This document shows, piece after piece, positions 47,590 to 58,051 of a DNA stretch of 64,000 nucleotides. Both the position numbers and the translations under genes were made by a program. The notes beneath the pieces are model-generated. The model worked only from the letters and a program-made list of their open reading frames with translations, did no database searches and was not told where the DNA came from. The first letter of the stretch is position 1; each line of letters begins with the position of its first letter. The stretch is from the NCBI RefSeq assembly GCF_004214895.1, contig NZ_CP035952.1, positions 4,722,501 through 4,786,500 of the forward strand. The letters are read 5' to 3'. Source of the stretch: Pseudomonas tructae. Its GTDB lineage: Bacteria; Pseudomonadota; Gammaproteobacteria; Pseudomonadales; Pseudomonadaceae.

Positions 47590-50500
47590 TTACAGTTTCG
47601 TCACCTCAGGTACGACCTCCTCTTCGTCCTTGCGGTGTGCCCAGTAATACAGCGCGGGCAGCACCAGCAGGGTCAGCGCCGTGGACGACAGGATGCCGCC
47701 AATCACCACAGTGGCCAGCGGTCGCTGCACTTCGGCACCGGTGCCGGTGGCCAGGGCCATGGGGATAAAGCCCAGGGAGGCGACCAGGGCGGTCATCAAC
47801 ACCGGTCGCAGACGCGTCAATGCACCTTCGTCAACGGCCAGTTGCAAGGAACGCCCCTGCTCACGCAGGCCACGGATAAAGGCAATCATCACCAGGCCGT
47901 TGAGCACTGCGACGCCAGAGAGCGCAATGAACCCCACGCCTGCCGAGATCGACAGCGGGATGTCGCGCAGCCAGAGGGCAACCACACCACCGGTCAGGGC
48001 GAAAGGAATACCGGTGAACACCAGCAGGCCATCCTTGAGGTTGTTGAACATCATGAACAACAGACCAAACACCAGCAGCAAGGCCACCGGCACCACCACC
48101 TTCAGGCGCTGGGCCGCCGACTGCAACTGCTCGAACTGGCCACCCCAACGAATCCAGTAGCCGGCCGGAATGCTGACCTGGCTGTCGATCCGCTGGCCTG
48201 CTTCTTCGACAAAGGAGCCGATATCACGCCCGCGCACGTTGGCACTGACCACCACCAGGCGCTTGCCGTCCTCGCGGCTGACCTGGTTGGGGCCCTGGAC
48301 CAGGTCCAGTCTGGCCACATCGGCCAGGGTGATGAAGCCGATCTGGCCATTGCCCGCCGCGCTGGCAGGTACTGGCACCAGCAACTGGGACAGCCCTTCG
48401 ATATCGGTGCGCAGGTCATCGGACAGGCGCACGACCATGTCGAAACGCCGGTCGCCCTGGTACAAGGTACCCGCCTGGCGCCCTCCCACCGCCACCGCGA
48501 TGGTGTCCTGTACATCGCCGACATTCAGGCCATAGCGTGCAGCCTTGTCCCGATCGACCTCGATGGTCAGTACCGGCAGCCCGGACGTCTGCTCGACCTT
48601 GACCTCCGAAGCACCGGGCACTGCCTGCAAGGTGCTGGCAATCTTCGTCGCCGTACTGTTGAGCACCGCCATGTCATCACCGAACACCTTCACCGCAACA
48701 TCACTGCGCACCCCGGAGATCAGCTCGTTGAAACGCAGCTGGATCGGTTGCGACAGCTCGTAGTTGCTACCCGGCACCCGTGCACTGGCGCGCTGGATAT
48801 CGGCAATCAGCTGCTCGCGGCTCTTGCCCGGATCCGGCCACTGCTCCTGGGGCTTGAGCATGACGTAACTGTCGGAGATGTTCGGTGGCATCGGGTCCGA
48901 GGCGATTTCGGCAGTGCCGGTACGGCCAAACATCCGTTCGACTTCCGGCACCTGGCTGAGCACACTCTGCTCCAGGCGCTGCTGCATCTGCACCGACTGG
49001 CTCAGGCTGGTGCCGGGCACGCGCAAGGCCTGCAAGGCGAAATCGCCCTCGCTCAGGCTCGGCACGAACTCACTGCCCATGCGACTGGCCAGCACACCCG
49101 AGAGCAGCACAGTGATCGCGGCGAGGGCGAAGGCCAGCGGCCGATGGCTCATGACCCACTTGAGCAGCGGTGCATAGCCGCGTTTGGCGCTGCGCATCAG
49201 CAGGTTCTCGTCTTCCTTGACCTTGCCGGTGACGAACAGGGCGATGGCGGCCGGCACGAAGGTCACCGACAACAACATGGCGCCCAGCAAGGCGATGACC
49301 ACGGTGAAGGCCATCGGGTGGAACATCTTGCCCTCGACCCCGCTCAGGGCAAAGATCGGCAGGTACACCACCATGATGATCAACTGGCCAAAAATCAGTG
49401 GCCGACGGGCTTCACGGGCAGCATTGAAGACTTCGTGCAGGCGCTCGGAGCGGGTCAGCAGGCGGCCGTGATGCTGTTGGGCATGGGCCAGGCGGCGAAT
49501 CGCGTTCTCGACGATCACCACCGCGCCATCGACGATGATGCCAAAATCCAGAGCCCCCAGGCTCATCAGGTTGGCGCTGACCTTGTTGCTGAACATGCCG
49601 GTAAAGGTGAACAGCATCGACAACGGAATGACCATGGCGGTGATCAGCGCCGCACGGATATTGCCCAGGAACAGGAACAGAATGACGATGACCAGGATTG
49701 CGCCTTCGATCAGGTTCTTCTTCACCGTGGCGATGGCCTTGTCGACCAGGTTGGTACGGTCGTAGACGGTGACCGCACTCACCCCTTCAGGCAGCGAACG
49801 GTTGATCTCCAGCAGTTTCTGCGCCACCGCCTGGGACACCGTGCGGCTGTTCTCGCCGATCAGCATGAACACCGTGCCCAACACCACTTCGCGACCGTTC
49901 TCGGTCGCCGCGCCGCTGCGCAGTTCACGGCCGATACCCACCTCGGCAACGTTGCGCACGCGGATCGGCGTACCGTCGACGTTGGCCAGGACGATATTGG
50001 CAATATCATCGATGCCGGCCAATTGCCCCGGAGCGCGAATCAGCAACTGCTCGCCGCGGCGCTCGATGTATCCCGCACCGACGTTGGCGTTGTTACGCTC
50101 AAGGGCGGTGAGCAGGTCGTTCAAGGTCAGCTTGTAGGACGCCAGCCGTTTCGGGTCCGGAGCAATCTGGTATTGCTTGGCGAAACCACCGATGGTGTTG
50201 ATCTCCGCCACCCCACGCACGTTGCGCAGTTGCGGCTTGATGATCCAGTCCTGGATCTCGCGCAGGTCGGTCGGCGTGTAGGGGCTACCGTCAGCCTTGC
50301 GCGCATCGTCGGCGGCTTCGACGGTCCACAGGAAGATCTCGCCAAGGCCGGTGGAGATTGGCCCCATGGCCGCTTCAACGCCCTCCGGCAACTGCTCGCG
50401 CGCCTGCTGCAGGCGCTCGTTGACCAGTTGCCGGGCGAAGAACAGATCGGTGCCTTCCTGGAAAATGACCGTCACCTGCGACAGGCCTGAACGCGACAGC

Positions 50501-50751
50501 GAACGGGTCTGTTCCAGCCCCGGCAAGCCGGCCATGGCCGTTTCAATGGCGAAGGTAATGCGTTGCTCGGTTTCCAGCGGCGAAAAGCCTGCGGCCTGGG
50601 TGTTGATCTGCACCTGGACGTTGGTGATGTCCGGCACGGCATCGATCGGCAGCTTCTGATAGCTGGCAACTCCCAGCCCGGCCATCAGCAGCACCGCCAG
50701 CAGCACCATCAGGCGCTGCTCGATGGCAAATTGTATGAGGCGTTCGAACAT
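47590..50751 (-). CDS. czcA: CzcA-type heavy-metal RND efflux pump
   Basis: A 1053-residue inner-membrane RND transporter driven by proton import. The diagnostic helix-4 motif at residues 402-416 reads DFGIIVDGAVVIVEN, the form found in zinc/cobalt/cadmium pumps (HME1), not the copper/silver form of CusA. Two large periplasmic loops follow the usual arrangement. The frame is open to 50898, but ATG 50749-50751 begins the standard N-terminus MFERLIQFAIEQR. Last gene of czcCBA, 13 bp after czcB. Confidence 0.95.
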   Translation of the reverse strand: MFERLIQFAIEQRLMVLLAVLLMAGLGVASYQKLPIDAVPDITNVQVQINTQAAGFSPLETEQRITFAIETAMAGLPGLEQTRSLSRSGLSQVTVIFQEGTDLFFARQLVNERLQQAREQLPEGVEAAMGPISTGLGEIFLWTVEAADDARKADGSPYTPTDLREIQDWIIKPQLRNVRGVAEINTIGGFAKQYQIAPDPKRLASYKLTLNDLLTALERNNANVGAGYIERRGEQLLIRAPGQLAGIDDIANIVLANVDGTPIRVRNVAEVGIGRELRSGAATENGREVVLGTVFMLIGENSRTVSQAVAQKLLEINRSLPEGVSAVTVYDRTNLVDKAIATVKKNLIEGAILVIVILFLFLGNIRAALITAMVIPLSMLFTFTGMFSNKVSANLMSLGALDFGIIVDGAVVIVENAIRRLAHAQQHHGRLLTRSERLHEVFNAAREARRPLIFGQLIIMVVYLPIFALSGVEGKMFHPMAFTVVIALLGAMLLSVTFVPAAIALFVTGKVKEDENLLMRSAKRGYAPLLKWVMSHRPLAFALAAITVLLSGVLASRMGSEFVPSLSEGDFALQALRVPGTSLSQSVQMQQRLEQSVLSQVPEVERMFGRTGTAEIASDPMPPNISDSYVMLKPQEQWPDPGKSREQLIADIQRASARVPGSNYELSQPIQLRFNELISGVRSDVAVKVFGDDMAVLNSTATKIASTLQAVPGASEVKVEQTSGLPVLTIEVDRDKAARYGLNVGDVQDTIAVAVGGRQAGTLYQGDRRFDMVVRLSDDLRTDIEGLSQLLVPVPASAAGNGQIGFITLADVARLDLVQGPNQVSREDGKRLVVVSANVRGRDIGSFVEEAGQRIDSQVSIPAGYWIRWGGQFEQLQSAAQRLKVVVPVALLLVFGLLFMMFNNLKDGLLVFTGIPFALTGGVVALWLRDIPLSISAGVGFIALSGVAVLNGLVMIAFIRGLREQGRSLQLAVDEGALTRLRPVLMTALVASLGFIPMALATGTGAEVQRPLATVVIGGILSSTALTLLVLPALYYWAHRKDEEEVVPEVTKL

Positions 50752-50764
50752 GTGAGTTCCCCGG

Positions 50765-51976
50765 TCAGTGGGCGTGTTCGGCGCTGGCCTTGCCCAGCTC
50801 CGACTTGAGGATGAAGCTGCCCTGCACAGCCACTTGCTGGCCGACCTGCAAGCCTTCGCGGATCTCGACAAAGCCGTTGGCGCTGGCGCCCGGCTCAACC
50901 GCCTGGGCCATGAAACCCTGGGCGGTGCGCACGAACACCGTGGGCTTTTCTTCCAGGGTCTGCAGGGCCTGGTCCGGCACGCTCAACGCGGCGGCATACT
51001 GCTCGGTGGGAACCTGCACGGCGACGAACAGGCCGGGCCGCCAGGCGCCTTGCGGGTTGTCCAGGGTCACACGCACCGCAGCGGTACGGGTCTGCTCGCC
51101 GAGCAGGCTGCCGACATGAGTGACCGTGCCGCTGACCTGCTGGCCCAGTTCACTGGCGACAATGTTCACTTGCATACCAGCGCGCAGCTTGGGCAGGTCA
51201 CGGGGCGCCACACCGAAGGTCGCCCAGACCCGCGACAGGTCCGAAAGCGTGAAGGCAGCACTGGTTTCATTGACCACCTCGCCCGGCACCAGGTGCTTCT
51301 CGACGATCTGCCCGGCAAAGGGGGCACGCAACTCATAGCGATTGCCGCCGGCCAGGACCACGCTGCCGCTCAGGGCGCTGATCTTCTGGCGGGCGTTGGC
51401 CAGGGCAATGTCCGCTTCCTGCAAGGCTTGGCGGGCTTGTTGATAATCCTGCTCGGCGGAGATTCCCTCCTGCCACAGCGCCTTCTCGCGCTGATAGGTA
51501 TTGCGCGCCAGTTCCAGACGGCGCTGGCTGGCGGCCAGTTCACTGCGCTGCTCGGAAACCTGCGGGCTGGCGATCACTGCCAGCAGATCGCCGGCCTTGA
51601 CTTGCTGGCCCAGCACCACGGCGACCGACTCGACCACCCCGGCAGCCCGTGGTACCAAGTGCGCGGTACGGTCTTCGTCGAAGCGGATCTCACCGGGCAG
51701 CGACAGGTTGCGTTGCAACTGGCGCGGGCCGACGGCGGCCAGTTCGATACCCGCCAGGTCGATCTGCTCCTGGCTGAGGGTCAGCGCGCCCTCTTGCTCG
51801 TGACCCTCTTCAGCTTTTTCCGTTTCGCCATGTTCTTCTTCCTCGTGATCGCCTTCGGCATGGGCATGGGCGGACGCAGGGGCGGCAACCGGCCCGCCCT
51901 GGCGCGCCAGCAGCACGCCCAGGCCCAGGCCGAGCAGCAAGGCCGCGACCAGCAGCGTGATGGACTTCTTGTTCAT
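50765..51976 (-). CDS. czcB: CzcB periplasmic adaptor
   Basis: A 403-residue membrane fusion protein linking CzcA to the outer-membrane channel. A signal-anchor (residues 6-25) is followed by a His/Glu-rich tract (HAHAEGDHEEEEHGE) that probably binds metal, then lipoyl, helical hairpin (SELAASQRRLELARNTYQRE) and beta-barrel domains. The His-rich head is typical of CzcB and suggests metal capture in the periplasm. Located 37 bp after czcC and 13 bp before czcA. Confidence 0.93.
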   Translation of the reverse strand: MNKKSITLLVAALLLGLGLGVLLARQGGPVAAPASAHAHAEGDHEEEEHGETEKAEEGHEQEGALTLSQEQIDLAGIELAAVGPRQLQRNLSLPGEIRFDEDRTAHLVPRAAGVVESVAVVLGQQVKAGDLLAVIASPQVSEQRSELAASQRRLELARNTYQREKALWQEGISAEQDYQQARQALQEADIALANARQKISALSGSVVLAGGNRYELRAPFAGQIVEKHLVPGEVVNETSAAFTLSDLSRVWATFGVAPRDLPKLRAGMQVNIVASELGQQVSGTVTHVGSLLGEQTRTAAVRVTLDNPQGAWRPGLFVAVQVPTEQYAAALSVPDQALQTLEEKPTVFVRTAQGFMAQAVEPGASANGFVEIREGLQVGQQVAVQGSFILKSELGKASAEHAH

Positions 51977-52013
51977 GGAGGTTCCTCTGCAAATAATCGG
52001 GTGGAGGTCGCGC

Positions 52014-53267
52014 TCAGCGACTGGCGAGGCTCAAGTCGCCGAAGATCCGTTCCAGGCGCGCTCGCGCCTCGCTGCTCTGGGCCTGGGCCTGCAGGTATTG
52101 CAGGCGCGCTGCCACCAGGGTGCGCTGGGCATCGAGCACATCGAGGAAAGCGAACTTGCCGCGCTCGAAGCCGCGGGTGGCGGCATCCAGCGCCTGCTGT
52201 GCGGCAGGCAGGATCGAACGGTCGAAGGTCTGCACCTCCTGGGCCGCCGTACTCCACTGAGTCAGGGCCTGGATCACTTCACTGCGCAGGCGCAGTTCGG
52301 CGCCATTGCGCTGGTCGCGAGCCTGGTCGGCGCGCCGGGCGGCGGCCAGGACATTGCCCTGGTTGCGGTCGAACAAAGGAATGGGCAGCGACAGCCCGAC
52401 CACATTGATGCGCTCACGGTCGGTTTCGCTGTACTGGCTGCCGACACTGACGGTGAGGTCGGGAACACGCTGGCTGCGGGCCAGGCCCAGCGCCGCTTCA
52501 CGCTGATCGATCTGCAGGCGGGCCAGGCGCAAATCGGCGGTCTGCTCCAGACGATCGAGCAACAGCGTGCGGCTGGGTATGTTGCTATCCGGCGCCAGCC
52601 CCCCCTCAACCCGGGCGAACTGCACCAGCGGCGCGCCGGTCACCGCCGCCAGTTGCTGGTAGGCAATGGTCAGTGTTTGCTCGGCACGACTTTGCTCCAG
52701 ACGCACCTCGGACAACTGCACCTGGGCGCGTGTCGCCTCGACCGGCGAGGCACTGCCGGCCTTGACCCGGCCTTGCACCACTTGCAGTGCTCGCTTGCCC
52801 AGGCGCACGGACTGCTCGGCCAGTTGCAAGCCTTCCTGGGCTTGGGCTGCAGCCTGGAAGGCGCCGATTACCTCGGCGCGCAGCACATTGCCCTGGCGCT
52901 CCAGCTCCAGCGCCGCAAGCTGTGCATCGCGGTCGGCAACGTCAAGGCGCGCACCGCGCTTGCCGCCCAGCTCGAACATCTGGCTGACGCCGATGGTGGT
53001 GGTCTGCGACCTCTTGCGGGTGTCTTCCACTTCCCAGCTCAACACGGGGTTGGGCAGCACGCCAGCCTGGCGCCGTTCGCCTTCGGCAATGTCGATGCCC
53101 CAACGCGCAGCGGCAAGCTCGGGGTTGTTGTCGCGAGCCGCCTGCAGCGCCGACTCCAGGGTCAATACGCGCGCTTGCGCCAGGGCCAGCGATGGCAAGG
53201 CGAGCAGCAACAGCGCCAGAAATATCCGACCAGGGCCTATGCCTGGCCGATTCAGGGTGCAAAACAT
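52014..53267 (-). CDS. czcC: CzcC outer-membrane efflux channel
   Basis: A 417-residue TolC-family protein (OEP repeats; LTLESALQAARDNNPELAAARW near the N-terminus) with a signal peptide ending in ALAQA near residue 31. It forms the outer-membrane exit duct for the CzcCBA complex. First gene of the operon, divergent from the two-component genes at 53472; the 204-bp space contains a TTACA-N4-TGTAA box likely used by the response regulator. Confidence 0.93.
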   Translation of the reverse strand: MFCTLNRPGIGPGRIFLALLLLALPSLALAQARVLTLESALQAARDNNPELAAARWGIDIAEGERRQAGVLPNPVLSWEVEDTRKRSQTTTIGVSQMFELGGKRGARLDVADRDAQLAALELERQGNVLRAEVIGAFQAAAQAQEGLQLAEQSVRLGKRALQVVQGRVKAGSASPVEATRAQVQLSEVRLEQSRAEQTLTIAYQQLAAVTGAPLVQFARVEGGLAPDSNIPSRTLLLDRLEQTADLRLARLQIDQREAALGLARSQRVPDLTVSVGSQYSETDRERINVVGLSLPIPLFDRNQGNVLAAARRADQARDQRNGAELRLRSEVIQALTQWSTAAQEVQTFDRSILPAAQQALDAATRGFERGKFAFLDVLDAQRTLVAARLQYLQAQAQSSEARARLERIFGDLSLASR

Positions 53268-53338
53268 GGCGAACTCCTACGCCGTGATCGGAGCCCGCAC
53301 TCTAGTAATTGGGGTTTATCGCCAAGATGACTCAAATG

Positions 53339-53352
53339 TTACAAATCTGTAA
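53339..53352. promoter_or_regulatory. Candidate response-regulator box for czc control
   Basis: TTACAAATCTGTAA is a perfect inverted repeat TTACA-N4-TGTAA, 71 bp upstream of czcC and 119 bp upstream of the regulator gene. Metal-responsive OmpR-type regulators (CopR, CzcR, CusR) bind similar repeats. Position and symmetry support it; no footprint is known here. Confidence 0.6.
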
Positions 53353-53471
53353 TCCAGGCAAACCCTGGGCGCAGATGGCTTAGTATCCGCCACTCAATGC
53401 CTTTCAGCGCTTGACCTTGTATCTACTTCAGGGTTGAGAATCAGCGCCTTTCACTGCCAACGAGCTCTCCC

Positions 53472-54146
53472 ATGCGTCTACTGATTGTCGAGGACGAACT
53501 GCGCACCGCCGAATACCTGCAGCAGGGACTGCGCGAGAACGGCTACATCGTCGATTGCACCCATACCGGCGCCGATGGCCTGCACCTGGCACGCCAACAG
53601 GCCTATGACCTGGTCATTCTCGACGTCAACCTGCCAGAGCTTGATGGCTGGACCGTGCTGCAGCGCTTGCGCGCCGAGTCCAGCACCCGAATCATGATGC
53701 TCACCGCCCACGGCCGGCTGGCCGACCGGGTCAAGGGCCTGGACCTGGGCGCCGACGACTACCTGCTCAAGCCCTTCGAGTTCCCCGAACTGCTGGCCCG
53801 CATCCGCAGCCTGTTGCGGCGCAATGACCAGGCGCTGCAACCGAACACCCTGAAAGTTGCCGACCTGGAACTGGACCCCAGCCGTCACCGTGCCTACCGC
53901 AGCGACCAGCGCATCGACCTGACCGCCAAGGAGTTCGCCCTGCTGCACTTGCTGATGCGCCAGAGCGGTGAGGTGCTGTCGCGCACGCAGATCATCTCGC
54001 TGGTCTGGGACATGAATTTCGACTGCGACACCAATGTCGTGGAAGTGTCGATCCGTCGCCTGCGGGCGAAGATCGACGACCCCTTCGATGCCAAGCTGAT
54101 CCACACCTTGCGCGGTGTCGGCTACGTACTCGAGGCCCGCGAATGA
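53472..54146 (+). CDS. czcR: Heavy-metal response regulator (CzcR-like)
   Basis: A 224-residue OmpR/PhoB-type regulator. The phospho-acceptor is Asp51 ([14 protein letters not shown]), with the conserved Lys in LKPFEFPEL, and a C-terminal winged helix (residues about 125-222; [29 protein letters not shown]). This subfamily controls metal efflux operons. It is divergent from czcCBA and overlaps the kinase gene by ATGA. The symbol is by position and family; the P. aeruginosa gene may have copper-type homologues of similar sequence. Confidence 0.85.
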   Translation: MRLLIVEDELRTAEYLQQGLRENGYIVDCTHTGADGLHLARQQAYDLVILDVNLPELDGWTVLQRLRAESSTRIMMLTAHGRLADRVKGLDLGADDYLLKPFEFPELLARIRSLLRRNDQALQPNTLKVADLELDPSRHRAYRSDQRIDLTAKEFALLHLLMRQSGEVLSRTQIISLVWDMNFDCDTNVVEVSIRRLRAKIDDPFDAKLIHTLRGVGYVLEARE

Positions 54147-55534
54147 AACCTGCGCGCCTGTCACTGCGCCTGGGCCTGAGCGTCAGCCTGATGGGCGCAG
54201 CGCTGGTGCTGCTGCTCGCCTGCCTTGCGGTGTTTGCCCTGGACCATGAGCTGGACAGCCGGGCGCGCAAGCACCTGGCCAACAAAATGGTGCAGATCGA
54301 ACACAGCCTGACGATTGACCTAAAAGCCGCCGACCTGAGCACGCCGCTTCACCCGTTGCTGGATGTGGTCATGGGCCACGACAACCTGAGCCTGAGCATC
54401 ATCGCCCTGACCGGCCGTCATTCGGCCTTGCTGACCCTGGGCCCGGCCCTGGAAGCCAATGCCTTGCTACAGATTGAAAGCGGCCCGCAGCTGGCTTTCA
54501 GCCCCTGGCGCGATCAGGCCGGCGAGCACCTGCTCACCGCCTCGCGGCTGATGCACCTGCGCGACGGCACCCCGGTGCGAGTGTTACTGACGGTCAACCG
54601 CGCCGACGACCATGCCCTGCTCCAGGCCTACCTGGGCTCGACCCTGTGGGCTCTGCCGCTGCTGCTGGTGCTGATTGGCCTGGGTGCCTGGAAGCTGGTT
54701 CAGCGCGGGCTGCTGCCGCTGCGGCGTTTTCGCCGCGTCGCCGAACAGGTGTCGGCGCAAACCCTCAGCCACCGCCTGCCCGAAGCCGGCCTGCCACAGG
54801 AGCTGGGCGACCTGGCGGGGACGATCAACATCATGCTCGATCGCCTGGACGATGGCGTGCAGCGGCTTTCACAATTTTCCGATGACCTGGCCCATGAACT
54901 GCGCACTCCCATCGGCAATCTGATGGGCAAGGCCCAGGTCACCCTCAGCCGCGAGCGCTGCAACGACGAGTACCGCGAAGCGCTGGAAAACAGCATCGAA
55001 GAACTGACCCGGTTGAACCGCATCATCAACGACATGCTGTTCCTCGCCCAGGTCAGCCAGCCCCAGACGCAGGTGCCGCTCAAGCCGGTGGTACTGGCCG
55101 ATGAGGTAAAACGGGTGTGCGAGTTGTTCGAGTGCAATGCCGAGCAGAAGAGCATTGCCTTGCGCGTGCAGGGCTGGGGCACGGTGATGGGCGAGCGCTT
55201 GATGGTGCAGCGAGCGCTGTCCAACTTGCTCAGCAATGCCATCCGCCATGGCGATGAAGGGCAACCGATTGATATTGGCATTGAGCGCCGGGACGGATCG
55301 GTGTGGGTGTCGGTAGCCAATCGCGGGCCAGGCATTGCCCAGACGCATTTGCCGCATCTGTTCGAACGTTTTTACCGGGTGGGCTCGGGGCGCTCGCGGC
55401 TGGAGGGCGGGACCGGCCTGGGGCTGGCCATCGTGCGCTCGATCATGCAGGTGCATGGAGGGCGGGTTGAGGTGCAGAGCGAATTGCAGGGGGTGACGCG
55501 GTTTAGCCTGGTGTTTGCCGATCGGGCTGGCTGA
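54143..55534 (+). CDS. czcS: Heavy-metal sensor histidine kinase (CzcS-like)
   Basis: A 463-residue sensor kinase. Two membrane helices (about residues 12-35 and 163-185) flank a periplasmic domain of roughly 130 residues that should sense the metal; then HAMP, the phosphorylated His251 in [14 protein letters not shown], and the ATP-binding N, G1 and G2 boxes ([23 protein letters not shown]). It is cotranscribed with the regulator by a 4-bp overlap. The signal (zinc, cadmium, cobalt or copper) is inferred from the adjacent czcCBA operon. Confidence 0.85.
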   Translation: MKPARLSLRLGLSVSLMGAALVLLLACLAVFALDHELDSRARKHLANKMVQIEHSLTIDLKAADLSTPLHPLLDVVMGHDNLSLSIIALTGRHSALLTLGPALEANALLQIESGPQLAFSPWRDQAGEHLLTASRLMHLRDGTPVRVLLTVNRADDHALLQAYLGSTLWALPLLLVLIGLGAWKLVQRGLLPLRRFRRVAEQVSAQTLSHRLPEAGLPQELGDLAGTINIMLDRLDDGVQRLSQFSDDLAHELRTPIGNLMGKAQVTLSRERCNDEYREALENSIEELTRLNRIINDMLFLAQVSQPQTQVPLKPVVLADEVKRVCELFECNAEQKSIALRVQGWGTVMGERLMVQRALSNLLSNAIRHGDEGQPIDIGIERRDGSVWVSVANRGPGIAQTHLPHLFERFYRVGSGRSRLEGGTGLGLAIVRSIMQVHGGRVEVQSELQGVTRFSLVFADRAG

Positions 55535-55543
55535 TAGGGCCTC

Positions 55544-55614
55544 ATCGCGGGGCAAGTCGGATCGCCGCACCGCCGCTCCCACATCAACCTGTAGGAGCGG
55601 GCTTGCCCCGCGAT
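55544..55614. repeat. REP pair: one degraded, one intact
   Basis: An intact unit (GTAGGAGCGGGCTTGCCCCG and following) runs 55591-55614. An inverted partner starts with ATCGCGGGGCAAG at 55544 but is then disrupted before CCGCTCCCA, so the REPIN is partly decayed. It separates the kinase gene from pdxJ. Confidence 0.82.
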
Positions 55615-55618
55615 GCTT

Positions 55619-56362
55619 TTACTTGCTGCTGGCCGCCAGAATCAACGCCTTCATCTCGGCCACCGCCGACTTGAAGCCAACGAACAACGCATGGGCCACC
55701 AGTGCATGGCCGATGTTCAGTTCATTGATACCCTTGATTGCCGCCACCGCCTCGACGTTATGGTAATGCAGGCCATGACCGGCATTGACGATCAGGCCCT
55801 GGCCCAGGCCAAAGGCGACGCCATCGGCCACGCGCTTGAGCTCTTCGGCCACCTCGCTCGGGGTTTGCGCATCGGCATAACGGCCAGTGTGCAGCTCGAT
55901 GGCCGGCGCACCGACGCGGCGCGAGGCTTCGATCTGGCGCTCGTCGGCATCGATGAACAGCGAGACTTCCGACCCCAGGCGCGACAGGCGCTCGACCGCG
56001 GCCTTGATCCGCGCTTCCTGGCCGGCGACATCCAGGCCACCTTCGGTGGTCAATTCCTGGCGGGTTTCCGGTACCAGGCAGATATGCGCCGGACGAATGC
56101 GCTCGGCAAACGCCATCATTTCTTCGGTGACACCCATCTCGAAGTTCATGCGCGTCTGCAGCACGTCCTTGAGCAGCAGCACATCACGCTCCTGGATGTG
56201 CCGGCGGTCTTCGCGCAGATGCACGGTAATGCCATCGGCACCGGCCTCTTCGGCGTCCAGCGCGGCCTTGACCGGGTCCGGGTAGCGGGTGCCACGCGCC
56301 TGGCGCAGGGTCGCCACGTGGTCGATGTTCACGCCGAGCAGCATGCGGTTGCTTTGAGTCAC
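55619..56362 (-). CDS. pdxJ: Pyridoxine 5'-phosphate synthase
   Basis: A 247-residue TIM-barrel enzyme that condenses deoxyxylulose 5-phosphate with aminoacetone phosphate in vitamin B6 synthesis. The N-terminus [18 protein letters not shown] and [17 protein letters not shown] are unmistakable. The start is GTG 56360-56362, with GGAGAG upstream, rather than the longer frame to 56392. It is the last gene of the lepB-rnc-era-recO-pdxJ series. Confidence 0.97.
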   Translation of the reverse strand: MTQSNRMLLGVNIDHVATLRQARGTRYPDPVKAALDAEEAGADGITVHLREDRRHIQERDVLLLKDVLQTRMNFEMGVTEEMMAFAERIRPAHICLVPETRQELTTEGGLDVAGQEARIKAAVERLSRLGSEVSLFIDADERQIEASRRVGAPAIELHTGRYADAQTPSEVAEELKRVADGVAFGLGQGLIVNAGHGLHYHNVEAVAAIKGINELNIGHALVAHALFVGFKSAVAEMKALILAASSK

Positions 56363-56407
56363 GAAGAGGCTCTCCTGAAAGTTGAGCCACACAGCATACG
56401 ACGTTGT

Positions 56408-57091
56408 TCAGCGCTTGCGAAACAGTTCGCGACTGACCAGCGGCCGTGCGCCCAGATGCACGGCCAAAGCCTGGCGCATCAGGCGCTTGGCCGCGCTCAG
56501 AGCGCCCGGAATATCCCAGTCGGCATCGGCCATGGCCAGCAGCTCGGCGCCGTTGAACAGCCCCGGCTGCAGCAGGTAGACCCGTTCAAGCCCGGCATCG
56601 ACCTGCAAGCGGTACAGGCCATCAACGGCCAGCGGGTCGCCGTTGATGTCCTGATCGAGCGCAAAGGCATAGCCCAGCTCGTCCAGCAGGCGCCATTCAA
56701 AAGCCCTCAGCAGGGGTTCCAGCGGCCGTCCCGCGGCCAGGGCCTGCAAGGTCGCGGCATAGTGCTCGAACACCACCGGATGAGGGTCTTCAGCCGGCAG
56801 CAGGCGAATCAGCAGCTCATTGAGGTACAGCCCGCTGAACAGCGCATCGCCATGCAACCAGGCAGCCACGCCGACACTGTCCAGGCGGCCGACATTCTTC
56901 AGCTCGCCGCGCCCGCGAAACTCGACCTCAAGCGGCACGAAAGGCCGGACCTGGCTGCCCGCCTTGCCACGGGCACGGCGCATGACCGCGCGCAGGCGCC
57001 CTTGCGGGGTGAGAAAGTCAACCAGCGCGCTGGTTTCACGGTAGGCCCGGCTGTGCAGCACGTAAGCCGGTTGGCCAACTGGCAGATCCAT
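56408..57091 (-). CDS. recO: DNA repair protein RecO
   Basis: A 227-residue recombination mediator that, with RecR, loads RecA on SSB-coated DNA. The N-terminal OB-fold starts with [20 protein letters not shown], followed by the helical domain. Pseudomonas RecO proteins typically lack a full zinc finger, as here. It lies 57 bp after era and 45 bp before pdxJ. Confidence 0.95.
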   Translation of the reverse strand: MDLPVGQPAYVLHSRAYRETSALVDFLTPQGRLRAVMRRARGKAGSQVRPFVPLEVEFRGRGELKNVGRLDSVGVAAWLHGDALFSGLYLNELLIRLLPAEDPHPVVFEHYAATLQALAAGRPLEPLLRAFEWRLLDELGYAFALDQDINGDPLAVDGLYRLQVDAGLERVYLLQPGLFNGAELLAMADADWDIPGALSAAKRLMRQALAVHLGARPLVSRELFRKR

Positions 57092-57148
57092 GAGCGGCGC
57101 TTCAGAAGAGGTTCGACCCGGCAGCGGACGCCGCCGGGCCTGGAGCGA

Positions 57149-58051
57149 TCAGAGGTCGCCGTAGCCCAGCGAACGCAGGGCGCGCTCGTCGTCGGACCAG
57201 CCACCCTTGACCTTGACCCAGAGGTTGAGCATGACCTTGGCGTCGAACAGCACTTCCATGTCCTTGCGCGCCTCGGAACCGATGCGTTTGATCCGCTCGC
57301 CCTTGTCGCCAATGATGATCTTCTTCTGGCCGTCACGTTCGACCAGGATCAGCGCATGGATGTGCAGGATCTTGCCCTGCTGCTTGAACTCTTCGATTTC
57401 CACGGTGATCTGGTACGGCAGCTCCGCGCCGAGTTGACGCATGATCTTCTCACGCACAAGCTCCGCGGCCAGGAAACGGCTGCTGCGGTCAGTGATCTGG
57501 TCTTCCGGGAAGAAGTGATCGTTTTCCGGCAGGTGCTTGGCGATCAGGCCTTCGAGCGCTTCAAGATTGTGACCCTGCTGGGCCGAGATCGGCACGATTT
57601 CGGCATTCGGCAGCTGCTCTTGCAACCACTGCAGGTGCGGGATCAGGTCGGCTTTCTCTTCGATCCGGTCGGTCTTGTTGATCGCCAGGATCACCGGCCC
57701 CTGCACGTACTGCACGCGCTCCAGCACCAGCTGGTCTTCGTCGGTCCACTTGGTGCGGTCAACGACGAAAATCACCACGTCGACGTCCTTGAGGGCGGCC
57801 GAAGCAGTTTTGTTCATGTAGCGGTTGAGCGCCTTTTCGTTGCTCTTGTGCATGCCCGGGGTATCGACGTAGATCGCCTGGACATCACCCTCGGTCTTGA
57901 TCCCGAGCATGTTGTGGCGAGTGGTCTGTGGCTTGCGCGAGGTGATCGCCAGCTTTTGCCCGAGGATGTGATTGAGCAGGGTCGACTTGCCCACGTTCGG
58001 GCGGCCGACAATGGCGACATAGCCGCAGCGGGTAGTGTTGGTATCAGTCAT
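57149..58051 (-). CDS. era: GTPase Era
   Basis: A 300-residue ribosome-assembly GTPase. G1 is GRPNVGKS at residues 16-23, G3 is DTPGMH, G4 is NKTD, and the KH RNA-binding domain with [11 protein letters not shown] lies near the C-terminus. Two ATG codons lie two codons apart; GGAGA directly adjoins the first, leaving 6 bp to the second (58051), which is therefore preferred. It overlaps the rnc stop by 8 bp, so translation is probably coupled. Confidence 0.96.
   Translation of the reverse strand: MTDTNTTRCGYVAIVGRPNVGKSTLLNHILGQKLAITSRKPQTTRHNMLGIKTEGDVQAIYVDTPGMHKSNEKALNRYMNKTASAALKDVDVVIFVVDRTKWTDEDQLVLERVQYVQGPVILAINKTDRIEEKADLIPHLQWLQEQLPNAEIVPISAQQGHNLEALEGLIAKHLPENDHFFPEDQITDRSSRFLAAELVREKIMRQLGAELPYQITVEIEEFKQQGKILHIHALILVERDGQKKIIIGDKGERIKRIGSEARKDMEVLFDAKVMLNLWVKVKGGWSDDERALRSLGYGDL

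Noticed and set aside
47578..50490. 970-codon plus-strand frame opposite czcA
   Set aside because: It mirrors czcA codon by codon; low-complexity His/Gln/Arg composition typical of the antisense of GC-rich coding DNA, and no ribosome site.
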